A DNA stretch of 64,000 nt, from the NCBI RefSeq assembly GCF_016772475.1, contig NZ_CP068595.1:3658001-3722000 (forward strand), in the 5' to 3' direction. The notes under the pieces were generated by a model. That model ran no database searches, was not told where the DNA came from, and was given only the letters and a program-made list of their open reading frames with translations. Positions within the stretch are counted from its first letter, which is position 1, and every line of letters starts with the position of its first letter. The stretch is from Paenibacillus sonchi. Its GTDB lineage: Bacteria > Bacillota > Bacilli > Paenibacillales > Paenibacillaceae. Positions 18,446 through 28,438 of the stretch are shown here, piece after piece. Both the position numbers and the translations under genes were made by a program.

Positions 18446-20721
18446 GCGGAATAATCGATAATAACGGGCTAATCATGTATTGGGCTTTTGATGAAGGAAC
18501 CGGAGCAAACGCTATGGAGAGCATATCCCAAGTCAAGGATGATATTCAGTATGTGTTTAACCAGGCGGAGTTCACCGAACCATGTTCTCCGCAGTGGAGA
18601 AAGGGAGTAACGGGAAGCGGGCTTCTGTTCGACGGTTACTCGACTTATATTGCCCATCCGGCGAATCAGGAAGATCCGAATGCTGAGCCAGAGTCGCTAT
18701 CAGCTCTCAGTATCGGGGTATGGGTTGCTCCGCGCACCTACGAATGGGGACATGAAGGCAAGCTGGCCGCCATCGTGAACCGACACAATAAGGATCTCAA
18801 GCAGGGTTATCTGCTCGGTATGTTCCGCCACGGCTCCTGGTCCTTCCAAGTCGGACTGGAGGGAGGGGAATGGAAGGAGCTTTGGTCTCCTGAAGGCTAT
18901 GAATTACCCAAAAATGAATGGTCATACGTAAATGCCGTGTTCGACGGGAATCAAGGAGAAATCAAGCTGTTTCTGAACGGCAGCGTAATGGCTTCGGCTG
19001 CTGTGCCCCGCGGTTCCCGCCTGGCTGAGGCGGTAGACACAGAGCTGCTCATCGGCAGGAATAACCACAGCACTCTGCTGGCGGAAGTGTTCAGTCTTCA
19101 CATGTTCAGCGGAATCATGGATGAGCTGAAGATTTATAACCGCGCTCTGAGTAATGAGGAAGTGGCTGCTTCTTATCAGGAGGTGCTGGATTCCACACAT
19201 GAAGGCGCCCGGCCGCAAGTCAGCTATGATGAGATCAAGCTGGACCGCACTCCCTTGCTGGCGGACCGGCACAGACCGCAATATCATGTCAGCCCGCCGG
19301 CCCATTGGATGAATGAGCCTCATGCGCCGATCTATTTTGACGGGCAATATCATTTGTTCTATCAGCATAACCCGCAAGGGCCGTACTTTCATCATATCCA
19401 TTGGGGACATTGGGTAAGCGAGGACCTGGTGCATTGGCGTGATCTTCCTATAGCCTTGGCACCTGAGAAGGATCAGCTAGCACCGGACGGAATCTGGTCA
19501 GGAAGCGCGTCCTATGATGCAGACGGCCTGCCCGTCCTGTTCTTTACGGCGGGGAATGACAGTGCCTCACCGAATCAGAGTGTGGCGCTCGCCAGAAGCA
19601 CCTATTCCGAAGACGGAGATCCTGATCTGGTCAGGTGGACCAAACATCCGGAGCCGCTCATTGTACAGCAAAAGGGGATGGGGGCGTTCGGAGATTTCCG
19701 GGACCCGTTCGTGTGGAAGGATGAGGACGGCTGGTATGCTCTGGTCGGGTCAGGGATTGAAGGCGGAGGCGGAGCAGCGCTGGCGTTTGCGTCAGAGGAT
19801 ATGCTGAATTGGACGTATAAAGGACCATTTTTTGAAGCGGATATTCAGAAGTTCCCCTATCTTGGACCCATTTGGGAGCTCCCTGTATTTCTTCCTCTTG
19901 GCAGCGACAAGCAAGGTGTGCGCAAGCATGTCCTGCTGGTCAGCCCTGTGGGAGCAGGCGCCGATGTTGAGGTTTTCTATTGGATCGGTCAGTTTGACAA
20001 GCACGGGCTATCATTCATACCGGATCAAGAGGAACCCCAATTGATAGATGTCGGCGATTTCCATTTTACCGGTCCAAGCGGAATGGTGGATCCGAAGACG
20101 GGCAGAAATATCGTTTTTACGATTGCCCAAGGGGACCGGACATCGGAGCTGGAATACCAATCGGGTTGGGCTCATAACGGCGGTTTGCCGCTAAGCGTGT
20201 ATTTGCGGGAGGATGGACGGCTGGGAATCGAGCCGATTCAGGAACTTCAATCGCTGCGCGGTGCCAAACGGTTATCGCTCCGCGACAAGTCATTGGCTGA
20301 AGCTAATGTGCTGCTGAAGGATGTACAAGGCGACATGCTGGAGATTCAACTGGAGATTGAGCCGGAAAGTGCTACTCAATTTGGAATTAAAGTTCGAAGA
20401 TCACCGGATGGGGAAGAAGAAACCCTGCTGTATTATGATGTAAATGAAGCTATGTTCTTGGTGGACCGGACGAAAACAACGCAACATCCGGGAGAAAAAT
20501 GCAGCGGGGTTCAGGGCGGCAAACTGGAGCTGCCGGGAGAAAATCTGAAGCTGCACATCTATTTGGACCGCTCCATGGTCGAAGCCTATGCCAACGGACT
20601 AAAAAGCCTGACGACGCGGGTGTATCCGGGCCGTAAGGATGCTTTGGGCCTTGAAATCTGGGGAACCGGGGAACTGTTGGTTAAATCCATGGAGATTTGG
20701 GAAATGCAGTCCATTTGGTAG
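18442..20721 (+). CDS. Cytoplasmic LamG-GH32 protein with WMNEPHAP active-site variant
   Basis: 759 residues without a signal peptide. Residues 5-245 form a LamG/concanavalin-like domain (LIMYWAFDEGTG, VNAVFDGNQGEIKLFLNG, MDELKIYNRALSNEEV). Residues 275-755 are GH32. The usual WMNDPNG reads WMNEPHAP, so Glu stands where the nucleophile Asp is expected. FRDPF and the acid/base Glu in WELPVF (commonly WECPDLF) are kept. The same variant is in the secreted enzyme downstream, whose LamG-GH32 core it closely resembles. It may process a product of that enzyme after import, perhaps a cyclic or branched fructan; this is inference. Start ATG 18442 overlaps the previous stop. Confidence 0.85.
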   Translation: MSGIIDNNGLIMYWAFDEGTGANAMESISQVKDDIQYVFNQAEFTEPCSPQWRKGVTGSGLLFDGYSTYIAHPANQEDPNAEPESLSALSIGVWVAPRTYEWGHEGKLAAIVNRHNKDLKQGYLLGMFRHGSWSFQVGLEGGEWKELWSPEGYELPKNEWSYVNAVFDGNQGEIKLFLNGSVMASAAVPRGSRLAEAVDTELLIGRNNHSTLLAEVFSLHMFSGIMDELKIYNRALSNEEVAASYQEVLDSTHEGARPQVSYDEIKLDRTPLLADRHRPQYHVSPPAHWMNEPHAPIYFDGQYHLFYQHNPQGPYFHHIHWGHWVSEDLVHWRDLPIALAPEKDQLAPDGIWSGSASYDADGLPVLFFTAGNDSASPNQSVALARSTYSEDGDPDLVRWTKHPEPLIVQQKGMGAFGDFRDPFVWKDEDGWYALVGSGIEGGGGAALAFASEDMLNWTYKGPFFEADIQKFPYLGPIWELPVFLPLGSDKQGVRKHVLLVSPVGAGADVEVFYWIGQFDKHGLSFIPDQEEPQLIDVGDFHFTGPSGMVDPKTGRNIVFTIAQGDRTSELEYQSGWAHNGGLPLSVYLREDGRLGIEPIQELQSLRGAKRLSLRDKSLAEANVLLKDVQGDMLEIQLEIEPESATQFGIKVRRSPDGEEETLLYYDVNEAMFLVDRTKTTQHPGEKCSGVQGGKLELPGENLKLHIYLDRSMVEAYANGLKSLTTRVYPGRKDALGLEIWGTGELLVKSMEIWEMQSIW

Positions 20722-20723
20722 CA

Positions 20724-20741
20724 GGAGCGCCTAGGCGCTCC
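20724..20741 (+). terminator. Perfect palindromic hairpin after the LamG-GH32 gene
   Basis: GGAGCGCCTAGGCGCTCC starts three bases after the stop codon. There is no T-run, so it may stabilise the mRNA end or attenuate rather than terminate. Confidence 0.4.
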
Positions 20742-20921
20742 TTACTATACCATATGGGTGATGTAACTATCTAAGCCAAGTAGTAAGTACTCCTCGAAAT
20801 GGAAACGCTTCATTTACACGCCTCTCTTACTTCATGACAATGCATCCTTGTATATAGAGACCAATTTCTAAATTGGGTACGAATGTTTGCATGAATACTA
20901 AATGATGAAGGAGGCTCGTTG

Positions 20922-23900
20922 ATGAAAGAAATCAAAAGAAGCAGAGCATGGATCTCCAAAATGGTGATTGGGGTAATGGTTCTTCAGCTTGCAGCTCCCG
21001 GAATATCTGCTGCAGCCGGAACGAAGGCTGATGTTGAGGAAGCACTTAGTCCACAGGTGAACATGGGATTGCCGGTTACGGATGCGGTCTATCACATTCC
21101 TGAGGCTGACGAGGAGTTGTCAGTTACGGATACCGTCTATCAAATCCAAAATCCAGGCTTCGAAACTGGAGATATGACAGGCTGGACGGTTGTCAGAGGT
21201 CAAGCGTTCGGACCGGACAGTGTATCGGATGAAACCACTTGGTGGGCGGAACAAATCCCGTACAACCAGGAAGGTACTTATCATCTAAACGGCTGGAAGC
21301 ATGACGAGGCTGCGACCGGCGTGCTTCGTTCCAGCACCTTCGAGCTGGGCGGCAGCGGCTGGATCAGCTTCAAGCTTGGCGGTGCGAAAAATCCAAACAA
21401 GGCATATGTAAATATCGTGGAAGCCCAGACGGGTCAAGTGATTGCCCGGTATGGCAATAGCGCCTTCGCTGACGTTGGTTTCCCGAATCCCGCACAGGGC
21501 CTGCGGCTTGCCAATATGGAGCAGTATAAGGCGGATCTTTCTGAATATCTAGGCAAGAAGCTGTACGTGGAGATCGTCGATAATGCAACGACGGACTGGG
21601 GAGTGGTATTTGCGGATGCGTTCTTCATGTACCATGAATCCGAGCCGGCGGATGGAATTACCGCTACGGATATCAAGCCGGATTTCAAACGCTATCAAAT
21701 CGAAAATCCCGGTTTTGAAACCGGAAACTTAACAGGCTGGACGGTTGTAGAAGGCGAGGCGTTTGGTCCGAACAGCGTATCGGACGAAACCACCTATTGG
21801 GTCGAGCAAATCCCGTATAACCAGGAAGGCACCTATCATTTAAACGGCTTAAAGTATAACGAGGCTGCGACCGGCAAGCTTCGTTCCAGCACCTTCGAGC
21901 TGGGCGGAACGGGCTGGATTACCTTCAGACTGGGCGGAGGCAAGCATACGGATCAAGTGTATGTGAACGTCATCAATGCGGACACAGGTGAACTTATTGC
22001 CAGGTACGGCAACACCGAATTTAACGAGTCCGGGTTCCCGTATCCGGCACAGGGCCTGAGACTCGCGAATATGGAGCAATATAAAGCTGATCTCTCCAAG
22101 GATATCGGGAAGAAGCTTTATGTGGAGATCGTCGATAATGGACACGCGGATTGGGGAGTAATCTTTGCGGACGCCTTCCACACCTTCAATGAACTCGTGC
22201 CGGAAGAAGGAGTCATGGCAGATAACATTATGCCGACGGAAATCCAGAATCCCAGCTTTGAAACCGGAAATTTAGAGAGCTGGACCGCCCAGGGCAACGC
22301 TTTTCAAGTGAACAATGATGCTCAAGCTGGTAAAGAAGGGAATTATTATGCCAAATCCTCCTTGGAAGGACAGGGCTCGATTACCTCCAATACCTTTACG
22401 CTTCAGGGGACCGGGACTATTAACTTCACTGTTTTAGGCATCAATAATCCGCAGGACGCCTACGTCGCATTATATGATGCCAGCACTAATACGTTGCTTG
22501 AGAAGACCGGGGATGTCAGTGCGAATGAGAAGATTTCCTGGAAAATGCAGATGCACTACAATAAGAGGCTTTATATCAAGGTTATCGATCAATCCAATCA
22601 AGCGGGTATTTCCGTTGACGCTTTTCAGGCTCATGGTACGGGTACCATTTTCTACATGAATCTGGATGAAGGCGCAGGAAAAAAGGCGCTTGAGGAAGTA
22701 AGCAATCTTGAACACGATGTGAATTATGTATTTAACAACGCCAGATACATGGACTCCAAGGAACCAAGATGGACACCGCACGGAGTAAAAGGCGGCGCCC
22801 TGTTGTTCGATGGATATTCAAATGATATCGAGGTCAAGGCAAAGGATACCGTTCCTGTAAGCGATGCGTTGATGCTTGAAGCCTGGGTCGCGCCGCGCAG
22901 CTACGAATGGGGAGACGGAAACAAGCTGTCTGCAATTGTGAACCAGTCTGATCAGGATAAGGCGGAAGGCTTCGCGCTTGGCATGTACCGGCATGGCACA
23001 TGGTCGATGCAGGCCGGGATTGGCGGCCAATGGATTCAGGTATGGGTCAAAGATCATCCGCTCGAAAAATACAAGTGGAATTACGTGGCGGCTACCTTCG
23101 ACAAAAAGGATGGAATGATTAAGCTGTACCTGAATGGTCAGGAAGTGGCTTCCCAAGCGACCCCTGTCAACGTTCCGATCTCGCCTTCTACGGAAAATCT
23201 GGTGATCGGTAAAAACAATAGACCTGTAGAGTTTGCGGGATTGTTCTCCTACAATATGTTCAGCGGACTGATCGATGAAGTGAAGCTGCAGAACAAAGCG
23301 CTTACGGGCCAGGAGATCCTTGCTGAATACGAGAGTGTACAAACGCTTCACGGCGGCACGGTTCCGGAAATTCCAAATGGGGATATCGATGAGGACCCCA
23401 GTGTGTTCGACGGTGACCAGCACCGTCCGCAGTACCATGCGATGCCTCCGCAAAACTGGATGAATGAAGCGCATGCGCCCATTTATTATAACGGCAAATA
23501 TCATTTATTTTATCAGCATAACCCGCAGGGTCCATACTGGCATCAAATCCACTGGGGACATTGGGTAAGTGACGATATGGTGCATTGGGAGAATGTAAGG
23601 CCTGCACTTGCGCCTGAAGCGGGCACCCTTGATCCGGATGGAGTATGGTCAGGCAGTGCAGCATATGACCGCGATGGCAATCCCGTTCTCTTCTACACCG
23701 CCGGTAATGACTCGCTGTCGCCGAACCAAAGAACAGGGCTTGCAACGCCGGCTGATTTGTCGGACCCTAATCTGGAGAAGTGGGAGAAATATCCTGAACC
23801 GGTTACAGAGCAGAACGGAAACGGTATTCATAACGAATTCAGAGACCCGTTTGTATGGTATGACAAAGAGACAGACAAGTGGTATCAGCTGGTAACCTCT

Positions 23901-26726
23901 GGTCTTAAAGACTTTAGCAGCGGTACAGCGTTGGTATACGTATCCGACGATATGTACAACTGGGAGTATAAGGGGCCATTATACGTCAGTGACAGAAGCC
24001 TGTATCCGGAGCTTGGCACGGTATGGGAACTGCCGGTGCTGCTGCCGTTAGGCAAGGACAGCACCGGCAAGAAGAAGTATATTTTCATGATCAACCCGCA
24101 TGAGAAACCGGAGCAGGTTCCGCCGGCTAACGATGTGCAAAGGGATGTTGAGGTTTTTTACTGGATCGGAACCTGGGACCGGGATAATTTCAAGTTTATA
24201 CCCGACCAGGCTGCGCCATCCAAAATGGATGTGGGCGACGGCTATTTAACCGCAGAGAGCGGTATGGTCACCCCTGACGGAAGAACGGTCGTGTTCTCCA
24301 TGGTGCAGAATGTAAGAACACCTCAGGCAGAATATCAAGCCGGATGGGCCCATAATCTGGCACTGCCGGTTTCCTTGAGCCTGGATGAGCATGATGAATT
24401 GCGCATTGAGCCGATTCAAGAATTGCAGAGTCTGCGGGGTGCCAAACTGGTGGATTTTGCAGACAAAAATCTGCAGGCTGCCAATCAATTGATCCAAAAT
24501 GTCAAAGGCGACATGCTGGAGATTGTGATGGAGATTGATCCGGGCGAAGCCCAGAAATTCGGTCTTAAGGTGCGGCGCTCCGATAACGGCCAGGAGGAAA
24601 CGCTGATTTACTATGACAAGACGGCCGGGACCTTCAATGTGGACCGGACCAAGAGCAGCATTGACCCGGATGTGCGTGTGGATGGCATCCAAGGCGGATA
24701 TGTGGATCTGAAGGGAGAGAATCTGAAGCTCCATATTTTCCTGGACCGCTCGGTTGTCGAAGCCTTTGCCAATGATAAGAAAAAACTGACCACACGTGTC
24801 TACGTAGGAAGATACGATTCCTTGGGCTTGCAGGTATGGGCCGACAACGATATTACGGTCAAGTCGATGGAAGTATGGAATATGAATGCCTTGACAGGTG
24901 AACCGGCTGCTCCGGTTGATGTGCCTGACAACTGGGACAATTCGGTGTACAGCGATATTACGGATCTGCCTAACCATGATTTTGCCACAGGCGACTTAAC
25001 AGGCTGGATTACCGAAGGGGACGCCTTCCAGGATGTCCATGTGACGGATGCCCAGTTTTTCTGGGAGACGATCTACTTCAATCCGTCGCATAAAATTCCG
25101 GGCGGCTATCATTTGTGGGGCTTCAACGAGGAAGCTGGCGGTGACAGCTTAACGGGAACGCTGAAATCGCAGAATTTCGTCCTGGGCGGGAACGGCAAGA
25201 TCAACTTCCTGGTCAGCGGCGGGCGTGATATCGATAAGCTCTATGTTGCGCTGGTCCGGGCATCGGACGGCAAAGAGCTATTTAAAGAGACCGCCACGAA
25301 TTATGAGGAGTATCAACGGAAGATTTGGGATGCATCGCAGTATATCGGCCAGGAGCTTTACATCAAGGTGGTTGACCAATCCACAGGCGGCTTCGGACAT
25401 ATTAACGTCGATGATTTCAATGTACCGGTTAAAGTGCAGAATCCGACGAATCCGGTGAATCCGAATAACCCGGCCGGCCCGGCTGATCCAACCGATCCAA
25501 CCGATCCGGCCGGTCCGACTGACCCAAGCGGTCCAAGTGACCCAAACGGTCCAAGTGACCCAAACGGTCCAAGTTCTTCGACAGATCCAACCAGTAGAGC
25601 TGTCCCAACTAGTACTCCGGGCAGCCCTGTGATTCCGGCAAGCAAACCGGAGAGCCAGAACAGCTTGTCATTTGAAATGGCAAAGGGAGAGCGGCAGGTG
25701 CTGTTCCCTGTGGCCACGGCTGCAAATGACGGCAAGAATGCCCTGAAGATTAAAAATTCAGGTGTGGAAATCGAAGTCCCTGCAGAAGTATTGAAGGAAT
25801 TGCAGGCACAGGTTACGGGCGGCGAGCAAGAACATGCAAAGATTTCTTTTGAAATGGAAGCTTTATCTTCAGAGCAAAGCAAAGAACGGATTGCGCAAGC
25901 CGGACAAAAGAATCAGGCAGCCATCTCTGCGGCTGGAGAGGTCTACGACTTCAAGTTGTCTATTGTGAAGCCCGATGGAACGAAACTTACGCTTGAGAAG
26001 TTCTCCAAACCCGTCACAATCAGACTGACTACACAGGAGAATGCCCAACAAGGTCTGACGGGCATTTATTACATCGCTGATGACGGAAGACTGGAGTATG
26101 TGGGAGGAACGTTTGCGGGCAGTAAATGGACAGCGAATGTGAGCCATTTCAGTACGTTTGCCGTCCTTACTTATGACAAATCGTTTGAAGATGTTAATGC
26201 CTCTTATTGGGCCTATGACGTAATTAAAAGAATGGCCGCACAGCAAATGGTCTCAGGTGTGAGTGAAACGGCATTCGCCCCGAAGCAGGAGGTGAGCAGG
26301 GCCGAATTCGCCTCCTTGATCACCCGTGCACTCGGAATATCAGCGACGAAGTCAGCCGTATTCAAGGATGTGGAATCAACGAAGTGGTACGCTGCTTCCA
26401 TTGCCGCAGCATACGAAGCGGGAATTGTAACCGGAAGAAGCACGGATACCTTTGCACCCGACGACACCATCAGCCGTGAAGAAATGGCGTCCATGATTTA
26501 CAAAGCGTATCTGCTCCATACAGGACAGAACGCTGCCGTTAATCGCCAAAGTGATTTTAAGGATGCCGGTACGATCAGCGCCTGGGCTGCAAATGCGGTC
26601 GCTGCCGTACAGGAGCTAGGATTAATCAGCGGGCGCGGGAACCAATTGTTCATGCCGCAGGAACAGGTTAACCGTGCAGAGAGTGCACAAGTTATCGCGC
26701 TGTTGCTGGATAAATTCAATAAATAA
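20922..26726 (+). CDS. SLH-anchored secreted multimodular GH32 fructan enzyme
   Basis: 1934 residues. Signal peptide 1-33. Two near-identical CBM-like modules (about 75-245 and 262-430, each opening QxxNPGFETG), a shorter third (about 441-575), LamG domain (575-800), GH32 catalytic region (825-1310), a fourth CBM-like module (1345-1495), a Pro/Asp/Gly linker (1505-1555), a beta domain, and three SLH domains (about 1750-1934) that attach it to cell wall polymers. In GH32 the nucleophile motif reads WMNEAHAP; FRDPF and WELPVL are present. ATG 20922 follows AAGGAGG. The size and Paenibacillus setting recall cycloinulo-oligosaccharide fructanotransferase (GH32), but a levanase or inulinase remains possible. 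It supplies oligosaccharides to the importer upstream. Confidence 0.88.
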   Translation: MKEIKRSRAWISKMVIGVMVLQLAAPGISAAAGTKADVEEALSPQVNMGLPVTDAVYHIPEADEELSVTDTVYQIQNPGFETGDMTGWTVVRGQAFGPDSVSDETTWWAEQIPYNQEGTYHLNGWKHDEAATGVLRSSTFELGGSGWISFKLGGAKNPNKAYVNIVEAQTGQVIARYGNSAFADVGFPNPAQGLRLANMEQYKADLSEYLGKKLYVEIVDNATTDWGVVFADAFFMYHESEPADGITATDIKPDFKRYQIENPGFETGNLTGWTVVEGEAFGPNSVSDETTYWVEQIPYNQEGTYHLNGLKYNEAATGKLRSSTFELGGTGWITFRLGGGKHTDQVYVNVINADTGELIARYGNTEFNESGFPYPAQGLRLANMEQYKADLSKDIGKKLYVEIVDNGHADWGVIFADAFHTFNELVPEEGVMADNIMPTEIQNPSFETGNLESWTAQGNAFQVNNDAQAGKEGNYYAKSSLEGQGSITSNTFTLQGTGTINFTVLGINNPQDAYVALYDASTNTLLEKTGDVSANEKISWKMQMHYNKRLYIKVIDQSNQAGISVDAFQAHGTGTIFYMNLDEGAGKKALEEVSNLEHDVNYVFNNARYMDSKEPRWTPHGVKGGALLFDGYSNDIEVKAKDTVPVSDALMLEAWVAPRSYEWGDGNKLSAIVNQSDQDKAEGFALGMYRHGTWSMQAGIGGQWIQVWVKDHPLEKYKWNYVAATFDKKDGMIKLYLNGQEVASQATPVNVPISPSTENLVIGKNNRPVEFAGLFSYNMFSGLIDEVKLQNKALTGQEILAEYESVQTLHGGTVPEIPNGDIDEDPSVFDGDQHRPQYHAMPPQNWMNEAHAPIYYNGKYHLFYQHNPQGPYWHQIHWGHWVSDDMVHWENVRPALAPEAGTLDPDGVWSGSAAYDRDGNPVLFYTAGNDSLSPNQRTGLATPADLSDPNLEKWEKYPEPVTEQNGNGIHNEFRDPFVWYDKETDKWYQLVTSGLKDFSSGTALVYVSDDMYNWEYKGPLYVSDRSLYPELGTVWELPVLLPLGKDSTGKKKYIFMINPHEKPEQVPPANDVQRDVEVFYWIGTWDRDNFKFIPDQAAPSKMDVGDGYLTAESGMVTPDGRTVVFSMVQNVRTPQAEYQAGWAHNLALPVSLSLDEHDELRIEPIQELQSLRGAKLVDFADKNLQAANQLIQNVKGDMLEIVMEIDPGEAQKFGLKVRRSDNGQEETLIYYDKTAGTFNVDRTKSSIDPDVRVDGIQGGYVDLKGENLKLHIFLDRSVVEAFANDKKKLTTRVYVGRYDSLGLQVWADNDITVKSMEVWNMNALTGEPAAPVDVPDNWDNSVYSDITDLPNHDFATGDLTGWITEGDAFQDVHVTDAQFFWETIYFNPSHKIPGGYHLWGFNEEAGGDSLTGTLKSQNFVLGGNGKINFLVSGGRDIDKLYVALVRASDGKELFKETATNYEEYQRKIWDASQYIGQELYIKVVDQSTGGFGHINVDDFNVPVKVQNPTNPVNPNNPAGPADPTDPTDPAGPTDPSGPSDPNGPSDPNGPSSSTDPTSRAVPTSTPGSPVIPASKPESQNSLSFEMAKGERQVLFPVATAANDGKNALKIKNSGVEIEVPAEVLKELQAQVTGGEQEHAKISFEMEALSSEQSKERIAQAGQKNQAAISAAGEVYDFKLSIVKPDGTKLTLEKFSKPVTIRLTTQENAQQGLTGIYYIADDGRLEYVGGTFAGSKWTANVSHFSTFAVLTYDKSFEDVNASYWAYDVIKRMAAQQMVSGVSETAFAPKQEVSRAEFASLITRALGISATKSAVFKDVESTKWYAASIAAAYEAGIVTGRSTDTFAPDDTISREEMASMIYKAYLLHTGQNAAVNRQSDFKDAGTISAWAANAVAAVQELGLISGRGNQLFMPQEQVNRAESAQVIALLLDKFNK
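21141..22194 (+). repeat. Direct repeat encoding two CBM-like modules
   Basis: The stretches 21141-21640 and 21690-22190 are similar at DNA level, including shared runs around the codons for GTYHLNG, RSSTFELGG and ANMEQYKADLS. They encode two tandem modules of the SLH enzyme. A recent internal duplication is the simplest reading. Confidence 0.75.
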
Positions 26727-26754
26727 TAACTGTTAAAGGAACGGGGAATATTTA

Positions 26755-28197
26755 ATGAAGGAATTTTTCTATCGTCCGGAAAACGCTTGGGTAGGGGACG
26801 TAATCCCCTACTATGAAGACGGGGAATTTAAACTCTTTTATCTCCATGGCTGGAGAGACAACTACCGGGAAGGTCTTGATCATGGCTGGCATTTGCTTGG
26901 AACGAAGGATTTCGTGAATTACAGGGAAGATGGAGCTTGCAAAATCGAAGGCGGAACCGGCCATATTCTCAAAGTGGACGATGTCTATCATATGTTCTAT
27001 TGTATCTTTCCTGAAGGGAAACAGTTCGCCTGCCATGCCGTCAGCAAGGATCTGCGGACATGGGAGCCGATTCCTGAAGACACTTTTGGTCCGGATGGCG
27101 AAATTTATGAGCTGGCGGACTGGCGTGATCCCTTTGTATTCTGGAATGAAGAAGAGGGCCAATACTGGATGCTGATCGCAGCGCTGGCCAAAGGACCGAC
27201 GAACCGGAAAGGCTGCACGGGCTTGCTGTCATCTAAGGATCTCAAGCATTGGGAATACCGGGAGCCGCTGTACGCGCCGAACCTGCACGTGGGAGCGCAT
27301 GAATGCCCGGACTTGTTCCGGATGGGGGAATGGTGGTACCTGATTTATTCCTCATATACGGGACGTTTCGGTACCTTTTACCGGATGAGCCGTTCCTTGA
27401 ACGGACCGTGGATTACGCCGCCGGAAGAAGCCTTTGATGGACGTGCATATTATGCCGCCAAGTCAGTATCCGATGGACAGAAGCGTTATTTGTTCGGCTG
27501 GAATCCTACGAAGGAAGACGATCTGTTCGGCTGGAACCCTCCCAAAGCTCCAGGCAAGGATTATGACACCTGGGATTGGGGCGGCAATCTGGTTGTGCAT
27601 GAAATTGTACAGCGCCCGGACGGGTCACTAGGCGTGAAAGCTCCGGAAACCGTAGACTCGGCTTTTGCCCGGCAGGTACCTGCTCATTTTTATGGAGTTG
27701 CTGGAGAGTGGTCGATTTCGGATGAGGTGATCCGGTGCGATTCCCCGTATTCTTTTGCCGGCTGCATCACACAGGAGGAACTGCCTGATCAGTGCAAGAT
27801 TTCTACAACTGTACGTTTCTCAGGATCGGCCCAGGGCTTAGGGTTCATGCTTCGGGCGGGTGAAGGCCTAGATTTTGCCTACTATATCACGCTGGAGCCT
27901 GAGCGAAGCCGAATTGCCTTCCGCGGGCCGATTATGCAATCTGAAGAGGGAGGTAAAACCTTCCCTTATGATGTGGAACTGGAACGTCCGCTCAAGCTGC
28001 TGCCGGAACAGGAATACGAGCTGAAGGTGTTCATTGACGGGACGATTTGCGAAGTTTATGTCGGCGGAGATGTGGCGATGAGTGCCAGAATGTACGATAT
28101 TCAGCAAGGAAAGCTTGCCTTGTTCGTCAGCCAGGGTGCAGCAGAATTCCATAGGGTAAAGATTGAAACTTTAGGAGCCGGTCAGGCTCCACGATAG
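26755..28197 (+). CDS. GH32-like intracellular glycosidase
   Basis: 480 residues, no signal peptide. The N-terminal ENAWVGDVIPYY takes the place of the usual WMNDPNG, with Asp as likely nucleophile. WRDPFVFWN and HECPDLFRMG supply the stabiliser and acid/base residues. The last 180 residues form the beta-sandwich (YELKVFIDGTICEVYVGGD). It therefore looks catalytically intact but belongs to a divergent GH32 branch. It starts 28 bases after the SLH enzyme and is likely in the same transcript, with a terminator after it. It probably degrades imported fructo-oligosaccharides. Confidence 0.82.
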   Translation: MKEFFYRPENAWVGDVIPYYEDGEFKLFYLHGWRDNYREGLDHGWHLLGTKDFVNYREDGACKIEGGTGHILKVDDVYHMFYCIFPEGKQFACHAVSKDLRTWEPIPEDTFGPDGEIYELADWRDPFVFWNEEEGQYWMLIAALAKGPTNRKGCTGLLSSKDLKHWEYREPLYAPNLHVGAHECPDLFRMGEWWYLIYSSYTGRFGTFYRMSRSLNGPWITPPEEAFDGRAYYAAKSVSDGQKRYLFGWNPTKEDDLFGWNPPKAPGKDYDTWDWGGNLVVHEIVQRPDGSLGVKAPETVDSAFARQVPAHFYGVAGEWSISDEVIRCDSPYSFAGCITQEELPDQCKISTTVRFSGSAQGLGFMLRAGEGLDFAYYITLEPERSRIAFRGPIMQSEEGGKTFPYDVELERPLKLLPEQEYELKVFIDGTICEVYVGGDVAMSARMYDIQQGKLALFVSQGAAEFHRVKIETLGAGQAPR

Positions 28198-28248
28198 GAG
28201 CAGGAAATGAGTGCATCCGGTTAGCCTCATATATTTCAGGTTCATTTC

Positions 28249-28285
28249 AAGAACAGCCATTTGAATAGGATGGTTGTTCTTTTCT
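28249..28285 (+). terminator. Terminator closing the fructan locus
   Basis: AAGAACAGCCAT (28249-28260) pairs with ATGGTTGTTCTT (28270-28281) followed by TTC. The remaining bases to 28438 show no feature. Confidence 0.65.
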
Positions 28286-28438
28286 TACTGATCAAATAAT
28301 AGATGAACTGTTAGAGAAACTAATATGAAATGGAGTACGGGCCAGTTCATTATTACGGCTTGTCTGCTTGAAATTATGATATAATGACGACGTTGTTTGT
28401 GAAAAGCAGAACTATAATATGAAATTAGGATGGACCAT

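Noticed and set aside
20799..20814. Possible CcpA cre site (TGGAAACGCTTCA) before the SLH enzyme gene
   Set aside because: It resembles a LacI-family palindrome but the distance between the TG and CA ends is one base shorter than the cre consensus. Not strong enough to list.
25440..25600. Tandem DNA repeat at the GGTCCAAGTGACCC-like units
   Set aside because: It is simply the Pro/Asp/Gly-rich linker of the SLH enzyme; useful as a linker mark but not a separate element.
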